NCBI RefSeq assembly: GCF_900312815.1
Contig: NZ_OMPE01000006.1
Location: forward strand, 248,001-312,000
Length of the DNA stretch: 64,000 bases
Direction: 5' to 3'
Origin: Aquimarina sp. AU474
GTDB taxonomy: Bacteria > Bacteroidota > Bacteroidia > Flavobacteriales > Flavobacteriaceae
Under the pieces are notes generated by a model, which did not search any database, was not told the origin of the DNA, and saw only the letters and a list, made by a program, of their open reading frames with translations. Both the position numbers and the translations under genes were made by a program. How positions within the stretch are numbered: the stretch's first letter is position 1; each line of letters starts with the position of its first letter. Below, in pieces: positions 17,057-24,582 of the stretch.

Positions 17057-17824
17057 TTAGTGCTTTCTACACACTGGTAAAATTTCTCCTTGTGCTAATC
17101 TATATAAATCTACTTCTCTAGAAGAAAGTATAGTTGTATAATCAATTTCATCAACCGCAAAACCAATAGTTCTAAGTTTATCAAAATAATCCCTACCATA
17201 TACTCTCACATGATCGTATTGCCCAAATATCTTGGCTCTTTCTTTAGGATCAGTAATACTATCATCTTCAAAAGTAATGGCTCTATTAAGATCTTGGGGA
17301 ATCTGTAAAATGGCCATTCCACCAGGTTTTAAAACTCGGTACATCTCTTGCATTGCCTTAGTGTCATCAGGTATATGTTCTAATACATGATTACAAAAAA
17401 TAATATCGTATTGATTATCCTTAAAAGGAAGATTACAAATATCTGCTTTTATATCGGCTAGTGGCGAATTAAGATCTGTTGTAGTGTAATCAAGATGAGA
17501 TAATTTCCTAAACCTTTTGTAAAAAGCTTGCTCGGGAGCAAAGTGCAATACTTTTGCCGGAGCAGTAAAAAAATTAGTTTCACTTTTTAAATATACCCAT
17601 AGCAATCGATGGCGCTCTAAGGATAGCGTAGAAGGGGAGAGTACATTATCTCTTTGCGTACCATATCCATAAGGCAAAAATTTAGAAAAACTTTTACCAT
17701 CAATAGGATCTGTATATGTATTTCCTCTTAAAAAAAGAGCAATAATGGGTCTAGCCAGATAACTTAAACGAATAAGTAATGGCCTCGGGATCGTATTTAA
17801 TATAAGTTTAAAGAGTTTTTTCAT
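17057..17824 (-). CDS. Class I SAM-dependent methyltransferase
   Basis: I place the start at the ATG at 17824 (MKKLFKLILNTIPRP), giving 255 residues; the frame opens slightly earlier at 17848. The core fits a Methyltransf_11-type enzyme: VLHFAPEQAF in place of the canonical glycine loop, a second acidic strand DYTTTDLN, DICNLPFKDNQYDIIFCNHVLEHIPDD and VLKPGGMAILQIPQD. The glycine-rich loop is atypical (FAPEQ rather than GxGxG), as in a known subset of these enzymes. The N-terminal 40 residues are basic and hydrophobic and may bind membrane. Substrate unknown. It follows map by 45 bases and is probably cotranscribed. Confidence 0.8.
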   Translation of the reverse strand: MKKLFKLILNTIPRPLLIRLSYLARPIIALFLRGNTYTDPIDGKSFSKFLPYGYGTQRDNVLSPSTLSLERHRLLWVYLKSETNFFTAPAKVLHFAPEQAFYKRFRKLSHLDYTTTDLNSPLADIKADICNLPFKDNQYDIIFCNHVLEHIPDDTKAMQEMYRVLKPGGMAILQIPQDLNRAITFEDDSITDPKERAKIFGQYDHVRVYGRDYFDKLRTIGFAVDEIDYTTILSSREVDLYRLAQGEILPVCRKH

Positions 17825-17869
17825 CCTGAAAAGCTGTAAAAGCTTCAATTTTTACATAGGAAGTACTGT

Positions 17870-18688
17870 CTAAACGGTTAGTACTTCTTGTCTAAAAGCA
17901 TCTTCTTCATCAGATTCAATGCCTAAAGCTTGGTAAATATATTTAAAGGTAGAAAGGATTTCTGGTTTGCCATCCACAATCGCTACATCATGTTCAAAAT
18001 GTGCGCTGGGTTTTCCATCGGCAGTAAGAATAGTCCAACCGTCACGCAATTGCTTAATACGATGTGTGCCCATATTTGTCATAGGCTCTATAGCGACTAC
18101 CATTCCTTCAATAAATTTTTTACCTCTTCCGCGACGGCCATAATTTGGCATTTCGGGATCTTCGTGCATTTTACGCCCCAGACCATGACCCACTAATTCT
18201 CGAACTACGCCATAACCTGCATCCTCAGTAAATTTTTGAATGGCATATCCAACATCTCCTACTCGGTTTCCAACTTTCAGTTCGGCAATACCTACGTATA
18301 AAGATTCTTTAGTAATACGAAGTAACCGCTGAGCATCTTCAGATACTTCTCCAACAGGAAATGTATAGGCATGATCTCCATAAAAATCATTTTTAATGGC
18401 TCCACAATCGATAGATATAATGTCACCTTCTTTAAGAGGGGTGTTGTTAGGAATCCCGTGTACTACTTGTGCATTGGGGCTCATGCATAGTGTATTCGGG
18501 AAATCGTATAATCCTAAAAAACCAGGAATTGCACCATGATCTCTGATAAATTCTTCGGCAAGTTTATCCAAATGTAAAGTAGTCACCCCTGGTTTAACCT
18601 CTTTGGCTAACATACCTAGTGTTTTGGATACAACTAATGCACTTTCACGCATTAATTCAATTTCTTCTCTTGTTTTAGTAATAATCAT
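17870..18688 (-). CDS. map: Type I methionine aminopeptidase
   Basis: MAP removes the N-terminal methionine from nascent proteins. The 272-residue product has the five metal ligands of the family: the two Asp in DIISIDCGAIKNDFYGDHAYTF, His in GHGLGRKMHEDP, Glu in VAIEPM and Glu in HFEHDVAI; VHGIPN contains the substrate-binding His. A consensus -7 box lies at 18721-18728. The C-terminus carries about 15 extra residues compared with E. coli Map. Confidence 0.96.
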   Translation of the reverse strand: MIITKTREEIELMRESALVVSKTLGMLAKEVKPGVTTLHLDKLAEEFIRDHGAIPGFLGLYDFPNTLCMSPNAQVVHGIPNNTPLKEGDIISIDCGAIKNDFYGDHAYTFPVGEVSEDAQRLLRITKESLYVGIAELKVGNRVGDVGYAIQKFTEDAGYGVVRELVGHGLGRKMHEDPEMPNYGRRGRGKKFIEGMVVAIEPMTNMGTHRIKQLRDGWTILTADGKPSAHFEHDVAIVDGKPEILSTFKYIYQALGIESDEEDAFRQEVLTV

Positions 18689-18720
18689 AAGCTTGTGAAC
18701 AATTCCGTATTAAAAGAAGG

Positions 18721-18728
18721 CAAATTTA
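18721..18728 (-). promoter_or_regulatory. Bacteroidetes -7 box of map
   Basis: The minus strand reads TAAATTTG, a TAnnTTTG match, 32 bases before the map start codon. The inverted repeat at 18737-18767 lies directly upstream. Confidence 0.5.
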
Positions 18729-18736
18729 CGAAGAAT

Positions 18737-18767
18737 ATTAAGATACATCTAATAGATGCATCTTAAT
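18737..18767 (-). repeat. Inverted repeat between gpmI and map
   Basis: Arms of 14 bases (ATTAAGATRCATCT type) flank a 3-base loop; the only imperfection is an A/C pair on the plus strand that becomes a G-U wobble in minus-strand RNA. It may end the gpmI transcript, although no T-run follows, or act as an operator just upstream of the map -7 box. Confidence 0.55.
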
Positions 18768-18868
18768 CCTTATAAGAACATCTATATGATATCTTTTTTG
18801 GACTCTTTCACATATTTCTACGTACATGAAATTATGCATTAAACACTTTATAATAAATAGGTCTTTTG

Positions 18869-20389
18869 CTATTGATCGAGTAAAGAATGTTGTGTCATAG
18901 CCTCTGGCTGATTTACCCCGATAAGCTGCAAGATCGTAGGAGCAATATCACCTAACACACCATCTTTTATTTCTATTTGATCCTTATCAATTAATATAAT
19001 AGGAACCGGATTAGTCGTATGTGCCGTATGTGGAGAGCCATCTGGGTTAATCATGGTTTCACAATTACCATGATCAGCAATAAGAATAGTAGTATATCCA
19101 TGCTCAAGTCCAGTTGTTACTACATCCTTTACACATTCATCAACGGCTTCGCAAGCTTTAATAGCGGCGTCCATAACTCCTGTATGGCCTACCATATCCC
19201 CATTAGCAAAATTTAAACACACAAAATCTACTGCTCCCTTTTGTAATTCAGGTACTAGAGCATCTCTTAATTCAAAAGCGCTCATCTCTGGTTTAAGGTC
19301 GTATGTTGCTACTTTAGGTGAGTTTCTTAAAATTCTTGATTCACCATCAAAAGGTTCTTCTTGTCCTCCTGAAAAGAAAAAAGTAACATGCGGATATTTC
19401 TCTGTTTCGGCAATTCGAATTTGTGTTTTACCAGCTTCAGATAACACTTGTCCTAAAGTTTCGGTAATATTTTCTTTATCATAAACAACATGAATATCTT
19501 TGAAGGTATCATCATAGTTAGTCATAGTAACATAATACAGTGGGAGTTTATGTGTATTGTATTCGTGCATATCGTTTTGAGATAACATTTCGGTTAATTC
19601 TCTCCCCCTGTCTGTTCTGAAATTGAAAAAAATTATAACATCATCTTCTTGTATGGTAGCTACGGCAGTATTATTTTCCTCAAGTACAATTGGTTTGATA
19701 AACTCGTCAGTAATATCATTGTCATAACTAGTCTGAATACTTTCTGCGGCATTACTACTAGATGTTCCAACACCATTAACCAAAAGATCATAAGCTAATT
19801 TTACACGTTCCCATCTTTTATCTCTATCCATGGCATAGTAGCGACCAATAATAGAAGCTATTTTACCTGTGGTTTTACTCATGTGTTTTTGAATATCCAG
19901 GATATGCCCTTTTCCAGATTTTGGATCTACATCACGACCATCGGTAAAAGCATGTAAAAACACATTGTCTAATTCATAAGCATGTGCAGCATCTAATAAA
20001 CCTTTAATATGGTTAATATGTGAGTGTACACCACCGTCGCTTACCAGGCCGAGTAAATGGATATTTTTATTATTTTCTTTGGCATATTTGAAAGCTTCGG
20101 TAAGTGCTAATTCATCTTTTAGCGTATTTTTTTCGACAGCCAGATTAATTTTAGCCAAATCTTGATATACAATCCTACCTGCACCTAAATTCATATGCCC
20201 AACTTCACTATTTCCCATTTGTCCATCGGGTAAGCCTACATGAAGACCATCAGTACGTAAAGAGGCATTGGGATAAGTATTATATAAATTATCGATAAAT
20301 GAGGTTTTTGCATGATCAATCGCAGATACTTTAGGGTCTGGCGATGTTCCCCATCCATCAAGTATCATTAAAATAACTTTTTTATTCAT
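18869..20389 (-). CDS. gpmI: 2,3-bisphosphoglycerate-independent phosphoglycerate mutase
   Basis: GpmI interconverts 3- and 2-phosphoglycerate in glycolysis and gluconeogenesis using two Mn2+ ions and a phosphoserine intermediate. The 506-residue length is standard. DGWG (Asp11) and GNSEVGH with the nucleophile Ser61 open the alkaline-phosphatase-like domain; FTDGRDVDP belongs to the phosphotransfer domain; and DMVGHTG and IADHGNCETM carry the C-terminal metal ligands. A full -33/-7 promoter lies upstream at 20455-20486. Confidence 0.97.
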   Translation of the reverse strand: MNKKVILMILDGWGTSPDPKVSAIDHAKTSFIDNLYNTYPNASLRTDGLHVGLPDGQMGNSEVGHMNLGAGRIVYQDLAKINLAVEKNTLKDELALTEAFKYAKENNKNIHLLGLVSDGGVHSHINHIKGLLDAAHAYELDNVFLHAFTDGRDVDPKSGKGHILDIQKHMSKTTGKIASIIGRYYAMDRDKRWERVKLAYDLLVNGVGTSSSNAAESIQTSYDNDITDEFIKPIVLEENNTAVATIQEDDVIIFFNFRTDRGRELTEMLSQNDMHEYNTHKLPLYYVTMTNYDDTFKDIHVVYDKENITETLGQVLSEAGKTQIRIAETEKYPHVTFFFSGGQEEPFDGESRILRNSPKVATYDLKPEMSAFELRDALVPELQKGAVDFVCLNFANGDMVGHTGVMDAAIKACEAVDECVKDVVTTGLEHGYTTILIADHGNCETMINPDGSPHTAHTTNPVPIILIDKDQIEIKDGVLGDIAPTILQLIGVNQPEAMTQHSLLDQ

Positions 20390-20454
20390 GTGGCGTTTAA
20401 TTTAATTCCTGGTTGGTTTTTTTTTGGTTAAAAGCTTTAAAAATGGACAAGAGA

Positions 20455-20486
20455 CAAAGTTACAACTTCACTGGCAAGTACACAAA
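20455..20486 (-). promoter_or_regulatory. Complete Bacteroidetes promoter of gpmI
   Basis: On the minus strand TTTG (20486-20483) is followed after 20 bases by TAACTTTG (20462-20455), the -33/-7 consensus with normal spacing. The leader to the ATG at 20389 is about 60 bases. Confidence 0.65.
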
Positions 20487-20874
20487 AACCACAAGTTATT
20501 CATTAGTGATTTAAACCTTTTCTTAAGATTATCCAATAGCCCTTTTTTGTGAAACTATTAACGGATTTGTATACAGAAGGTTAAAAGTAGGTTATTCTTA
20601 AAATTACTAGCTTTTTTATGTAGATAATGTAATTCATTTGCCAAAGTAAAAAATTAGTGAAAGAGAGAAATTAACGATATGTTAGAAAGAGTAATGCGAT
20701 TTTGGGTAATGGGTTTCAAATTGTTGAAAATGAGTTAATTATTAAGTTTAACGATACTGGTATTATGTTGACCAAAGGTTAATATTATGTTATTTACGTT
20801 TTTATATGTAACAAATGACCTAGATGGAAGGTCTTATTAATTATAAATCAATTTTTAACTTAAATTCATTCATC
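20487..20874. other. Noncoding stretch between gpmI and the ankyrin gene
   Basis: There is no convincing open frame here and no recognised RNA. The stretch is AT-rich. I see a short GACCT...AGGTC inverted repeat at about 20817-20833 ahead of the ankyrin gene but no full TAnnTTTG box for it. Confidence 0.4.
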
Positions 20875-21255
20875 ATGAAAAAAACATTTTTATTTACCTT
20901 AATGGTAGTATTTATCTCTTCAATGAGTTTTGCTACAGAAGCTAATATTGCAAATGACACCAACGAGTTTGAAACCGTAGTACCACAAACGAGCCCATTT
21001 TGTATGGCAATTGTAAAAGGTGATACTGATACAGTAAAGAAACTGATCGAACTTGGAACTGATGTTAATCAAAAATCGAATGGGATGACCCCATTAATGT
21101 ATGCAGCGCGCTATAACAAAGTAGACATTATCAAACTACTTGTAGAAAAGGGAGCAAAAATTAAGGCTAGAAATGATAAGGGATATACTGCATTGAAGTT
21201 TGCTAAACTATCAAATGCAAAAGAAGCAGTTGCTATTCTTGAGGAAATGTCCTAA
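20875..21255 (+). CDS. Small secreted ankyrin-repeat protein
   Basis: I choose the ATG at 20875 because it begins a clean signal peptide (MKKTFLFTLMVVFISSMSFA); the frame is open upstream to 20824. The 126-residue product then has about two and a half ankyrin repeats: an N-cap with CMAIVKGDTDTVKKLIELGTDVN, a full repeat GMTPLMYAARYNKVDIIKLLVEKGAKI and a last repeat GYTALKFAKLSNAKEAVAIL. It is predicted to be periplasmic and to bind a protein partner; the partner is unknown. A shared terminator follows. Confidence 0.8.
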   Translation: MKKTFLFTLMVVFISSMSFATEANIANDTNEFETVVPQTSPFCMAIVKGDTDTVKKLIELGTDVNQKSNGMTPLMYAARYNKVDIIKLLVEKGAKIKARNDKGYTALKFAKLSNAKEAVAILEEMS

Positions 21256-21272
21256 GTAATAACAATTGAAAT

Positions 21273-21317
21273 AAAAAATCCGGTATGCAGCTAATCACCT
21301 GTATACCGGATTTTTTT
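21273..21317 (+). terminator. Bidirectional terminator between the ankyrin and M48 genes
   Basis: A long stem (CCGGTATGCAG against CTGTATACCGG with one G-U pair) is flanked by an A-run and a T-run. It lies between two convergent genes and can serve both. Confidence 0.9.
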
Positions 21318-21322
21318 ATGCT

Positions 21323-22087
21323 TTATTTTCTATACTCTCGTATGGCTTCTCTTATTTTTTCTATCCTATTTTCAGGATCGGGATGTGTGCTTTGAAATTC
21401 GGGAGTACGATTTGGTCCAGCAGCGGCTTTTAATATTTTCATGACACCAATCATTTCCTCAGGATTATATCCAGAATTAATCATAAACAAAATACCGAGT
21501 TTGTCACTCTCTAGTTCATCATCTCTACCATTACCCAGAAGTACATTTTGTCCGATACCGTTTACCAAACCTCCCATGTCTGCACCAACAGATGCGCCTG
21601 TAGAAATAGTTTTCCAGAAATCATGCTCGGCAATACGTTCCGCAGAATGTCGTCCTAATACATGGCCAATTTCATGACCTAAAACACCTGCCACCTGATC
21701 CTCATTCTCTAATTTGGATAATAAAGCATAGGTGATAAATACCTGCCCACCGGGTAGAGCAAAGGCATTAATCGTATTAGGATCTGCAAGTAAATGAAAT
21801 TCATATCTATAAGGTGTTTGCTTGGCCATACTAGAATTTACCAATTTGTTGCCCACCATATCGATATAGCTCTGTAACTTTTGATCCGGGTATAATCCTC
21901 CATGCTGTTCGGCCATTGCAGGAGCACTCTGAAGGCCAATTGCAATTTCCTGATCACTAGTCATATTAATATTTTGTACTCTATCAGTATATGGGTTTAG
22001 AGTTTTATTATTACATTTTTTAATAAATGCAAAAGCAACAATTACCAAACCAATAAGTATCCTGATTTTAAGGCCACCACGTCTCAT
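21323..22087 (-). CDS. M48-family zinc metallopeptidase, membrane-anchored
   Basis: The 254-residue product has an N-terminal hydrophobic helix (ILIGLVIVAFAFIKKC), an M48 domain with HEIGHVLGRH (zinc ligands His138 and His142) and the third-ligand glutamate region DELESDKLG. The structure resembles BepA/LoiP-type proteases that act on outer-membrane proteins in the periplasm; this role is inferred from the family. A cysteine after the hydrophobic stretch could be a lipobox, but its context (KKC) is poor. Confidence 0.9.
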   Translation of the reverse strand: MRRGGLKIRILIGLVIVAFAFIKKCNNKTLNPYTDRVQNINMTSDQEIAIGLQSAPAMAEQHGGLYPDQKLQSYIDMVGNKLVNSSMAKQTPYRYEFHLLADPNTINAFALPGGQVFITYALLSKLENEDQVAGVLGHEIGHVLGRHSAERIAEHDFWKTISTGASVGADMGGLVNGIGQNVLLGNGRDDELESDKLGILFMINSGYNPEEMIGVMKILKAAAGPNRTPEFQSTHPDPENRIEKIREAIREYRK

Positions 22088-22130
22088 TAGAAATGTATTT
22101 TAATTAAAACTTAAAGTTAATAAATATAAA

Positions 22131-22175
22131 AGTTGCTTACTAATAAAATGTAAAAACACTTCTTAGTAAGCAACT
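22131..22175. repeat. 13-bp-arm inverted repeat between the CAP and M48 genes
   Basis: AGTTGCTTACTAA at 22131-22143 is matched perfectly by TTAGTAAGCAACT at 22163-22175 with a 19-base spacer. It sits downstream of the CAP gene and upstream of the M48 gene, both on the minus strand. No T-run follows the stem, so an operator or RNA element is as likely as a terminator. Confidence 0.6.
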
Positions 22176-22242
22176 ACTAGAGGTTGTGTTCTATTTATAG
22201 AACGTGAATAGTGCTAACCTAGCAGAGTTGAGTTTGCATAGT

Positions 22243-22710
22243 TTAGCGATAAAAAAGTTGTGTGTAATAATAATTTCCATTCTCATCTTTAAGAGCAGCT
22301 ATACCAGTATAGGTATAATTACCTTCAATATTGTTTCTATGCCCTTGGCTATTAATCCAACCTTCTACAACACTGGCAGCATCTGGATAAAAACTAGCAA
22401 CATTCTCGGCAGAGCCCGAGGCATTTTCTTGATCTCTTAAAACATCTCCTCTCGAAGAAAAATTATCATGACTAATTTCTGCTTGAGAAATCATGTATTG
22501 TGTGTGTTCAACAGCAAGTCGTTCTGCAGTTGCATTTTTTTCTAATGGAGATAAACCTTCACCTTGTCGGTGCGCATTTATCAAATTTAATATTTGATCT
22601 GTTATAGTTAAATCGTTTTCTGAAGCAACGGGATCTTCGTCTTCAGAACATGAAAAGGCGCTTAATAGTACTACGAAAGCGCAGAAGTAGGTAATAAAAT
22701 TAGTTTTCAT
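22243..22710 (-). CDS. CAP-domain (SCP/PR-1-like) lipoprotein
   Basis: The 155-residue protein has a lipoprotein signal ending LSAFSC, then a bacterial CAP domain: LINAHRQGEGLSPLEKNATAERLAVEHTQYM, SAENVASFYPDAASVVEGWINSQGHRNNIEG and a final YYTQLFYR strand. The two histidines (VEH and GHR) form the conserved cleft. CAP proteins are secreted, and in bacteria their function is mostly unknown. Confidence 0.88.
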   Translation of the reverse strand: MKTNFITYFCAFVVLLSAFSCSEDEDPVASENDLTITDQILNLINAHRQGEGLSPLEKNATAERLAVEHTQYMISQAEISHDNFSSRGDVLRDQENASGSAENVASFYPDAASVVEGWINSQGHRNNIEGNYTYTGIAALKDENGNYYYTQLFYR

Positions 22711-22763
22711 TAGTATGGGGTCTTTAAATAAATAACTAAAATAGTATAATTTTAGTATATAAA

Positions 22764-23489
22764 TTATAATAATTGAGGGTTAATGTCAGATATATTTTCT
22801 TTAATGTATTGATGAATAAAGTCTTCACTAAAGAAATCACTCCCTAATAATTTTGCTTTTTTTAGTTCTGTAGAGATGTCTAGTTTGCGATACTCTTTAA
22901 GCATTGGGATAGAAAGTGGTGCATATGAGTAGTGCCAAGGCTCATATTTAAATCCTTTTCTATCGATTTTATCTGTGTACACTAAATAAAATCCAAAAGA
23001 ATTGGCATGTTTGTCCATCCATTCTTTGAATTTACAAAAAGGACCTTCACCTTCAAAATTTTTGGCTAATAGTAAACCTTTAGGTTGATGGGCGTTTCCA
23101 TCTACAATATCAAGATCTGTTCCCCAATGGTGCCTTGATGTACCTGGGATTGTAGAGTATTCAATAATTTTTTTTATTGCCTGGATCGGAGATAAACCTT
23201 CGGTCGTAAATTTTTTGTATTTACGTTCCCAAATCCTGTTCTGATGCGCATAATTTCTATAACTAGAAACTACTTTAATTTTGAAACCATTTTTTGCAGC
23301 AGCAAGTTTCATTTTTATAAAAGCTTCATGAGCCTCTTTTCTAAGATGGTAACCCTCGCCAAAAAGCGAAGGGTTACTTTTTCCCATAAGGTCATCTTTG
23401 GATATTTCTTTTTGAAATACAGTGAATGAAGACAATGATAATCCAAGTATAGTTAGTGAATTTAACTTTATAAAATCTCGTCTTATCAT
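22764..23489 (-). CDS. M15-family D-Ala-D-Ala carboxypeptidase-like protein with Tat-like signal
   Basis: The 241-residue protein carries the M15B zinc site: SRHHWGTDLDIVDG (His and Asp ligands of the SxHxxGxAxD type) and PWHYSY (third His ligand). VVSSYRNYAHQNRIW is the preceding family motif. It would cleave D-amino-acid bonds in cell-wall peptides. The N-terminus MIRRDFIKLNSLTILGLSLSSF is a good twin-arginine signal (RRDFIK followed by a hydrophobic run), and TatA is encoded at 51798. No partner gene is adjacent. Confidence 0.88.
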   Translation of the reverse strand: MIRRDFIKLNSLTILGLSLSSFTVFQKEISKDDLMGKSNPSLFGEGYHLRKEAHEAFIKMKLAAAKNGFKIKVVSSYRNYAHQNRIWERKYKKFTTEGLSPIQAIKKIIEYSTIPGTSRHHWGTDLDIVDGNAHQPKGLLLAKNFEGEGPFCKFKEWMDKHANSFGFYLVYTDKIDRKGFKYEPWHYSYAPLSIPMLKEYRKLDISTELKKAKLLGSDFFSEDFIHQYIKENISDINPQLL

Positions 23490-23530
23490 AAAACCCTGTT
23501 ACTGCGTTATAAAATAGTTTGGTACGAAAA

Positions 23531-24079
23531 TTATTCCTGAATCCCGTCTACAATGCCATACTCCAATGATTCTTGAGCATCCATCCAGTAATCACGATTA
23601 AAATCTTTTAGGACTTTTTCTACATCTTGACCACAATTATCACCAAGAATTTGCGCACTTAATTCTTTTGTTTTAAGAATTTCGGCAGCTTGAATTTCTA
23701 TATTAGAAGCTTGACCTCTAGCACCACCACTTGGTTGATGAATCATTACCTTGGCATTTGGCTGGATGAATCTTCGTCCCTTTTCACCAACGCTCAAAAG
23801 AATTGATCCCATTGATGCCGCTAGGCCTGTACAAATTGTAGAAACTGGACTTTTCAAACTTTTGATAGTATCATACATAGCAAATCCCGAAGTAACATAC
23901 CCACCTGGACTGTTGATATATAGTTTAATTTCATCATTACTAATCATATCCAAATACATTAACCTGTCGATTACATGCTTGGCTGATTTGTCATCTACTT
24001 GCCCCCATAAAAAAACACTTCGTTCTTCTAAAAACTTTCTATCTATTATATCTTGGATTTTTCCTGATTTTTCTTTCAT
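23531..24079 (-). CDS. clpP: ATP-dependent Clp protease proteolytic subunit
   Basis: The catalytic triad is Ser89 (GLAASMGS), His114 (MIHQPSGG) and Asp163 (NRDYW). The 182-residue length is shorter than standard ClpP (about 195-225), with a brief N-terminus. There is no tig, clpX or lon next to it, whereas the principal clpP is normally adjacent to clpX. It may therefore be the second, stand-alone ClpP paralogue of flavobacteria; this is inference. Confidence 0.93.
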   Translation of the reverse strand: MKEKSGKIQDIIDRKFLEERSVFLWGQVDDKSAKHVIDRLMYLDMISNDEIKLYINSPGGYVTSGFAMYDTIKSLKSPVSTICTGLAASMGSILLSVGEKGRRFIQPNAKVMIHQPSGGARGQASNIEIQAAEILKTKELSAQILGDNCGQDVEKVLKDFNRDYWMDAQESLEYGIVDGIQE

Positions 24080-24134
24080 TCTAAAGGTTTTATTTTTTTA
24101 AGAATTTTTTACATCTTTGAGATAAAAGTATAAT

Positions 24135-24142
24135 TATTTTTG
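24135..24142 (+). promoter_or_regulatory. Bacteroidetes -7 box of the GNAT gene
   Basis: TATTTTTG matches TAnnTTTG 14 bases before the ATG at 24157. A TTTG at 24116-24119 lies 15 bases upstream, slightly short for a -33 element. Confidence 0.45.
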
Positions 24143-24156
24143 CAGAAAAGCATCAT

Positions 24157-24582
24157 ATGGATTTGGCATTTCACAAAATTTTAAAGCAAGACTTTCTCGA
24201 GGTTCTACCTTTGATTCAAAAATTGATGAATAATCAGTTTTCTGATCAGATCTTAATCGAACGTTTTGGAGAAATGTTTGATCAAAATTATGAATGCTGG
24301 GGGGTATATCTAGGAGAAGAACGAATTGGGATTTTTGGACTATGGTTTATGACTAGACATTATGCAGGTCGTTCGTGCGAGCCAGATCATGTGTATATTG
24401 ACGATGGTTATCGTGGTAAAGGAATAGGGAAGAAGGTATTTGCATGGATTTATGAATATACCAAAAGCAAAGGATGCGTGATGTCTGAGTTAAATAGTTA
24501 CGTAGTCAATTATCCATCTCATAAGTTCTATTTAAATGAAGGGTATGAGATATGGGGACATCACTTTGTGAAAAGATTATAG
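24157..24582 (+). CDS. GNAT-family N-acetyltransferase
   Basis: The 141-residue product has the GNAT pattern: VYLGEERIGIFGLWF, then DHVYIDDGYRGKGIGKKVFAWI, with the acetyl-CoA loop RGKGIG, then the C-terminal SHKFYLNEGYEIWGHHFVK. The closing EGYEIWGHHF is characteristic of acetyltransferases in this subgroup. The substrate is unknown. Its stop codon abuts that of the convergent gene at 24583 without a single base between them. Confidence 0.88.
   Translation: MDLAFHKILKQDFLEVLPLIQKLMNNQFSDQILIERFGEMFDQNYECWGVYLGEERIGIFGLWFMTRHYAGRSCEPDHVYIDDGYRGKGIGKKVFAWIYEYTKSKGCVMSELNSYVVNYPSHKFYLNEGYEIWGHHFVKRL

Noticed and set aside
20487-20874. Riboswitch or small RNA before the ankyrin gene
   Set aside because: No known riboswitch core was recognised and there is no strong conserved stem. 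I cannot exclude an RNA without comparative data.
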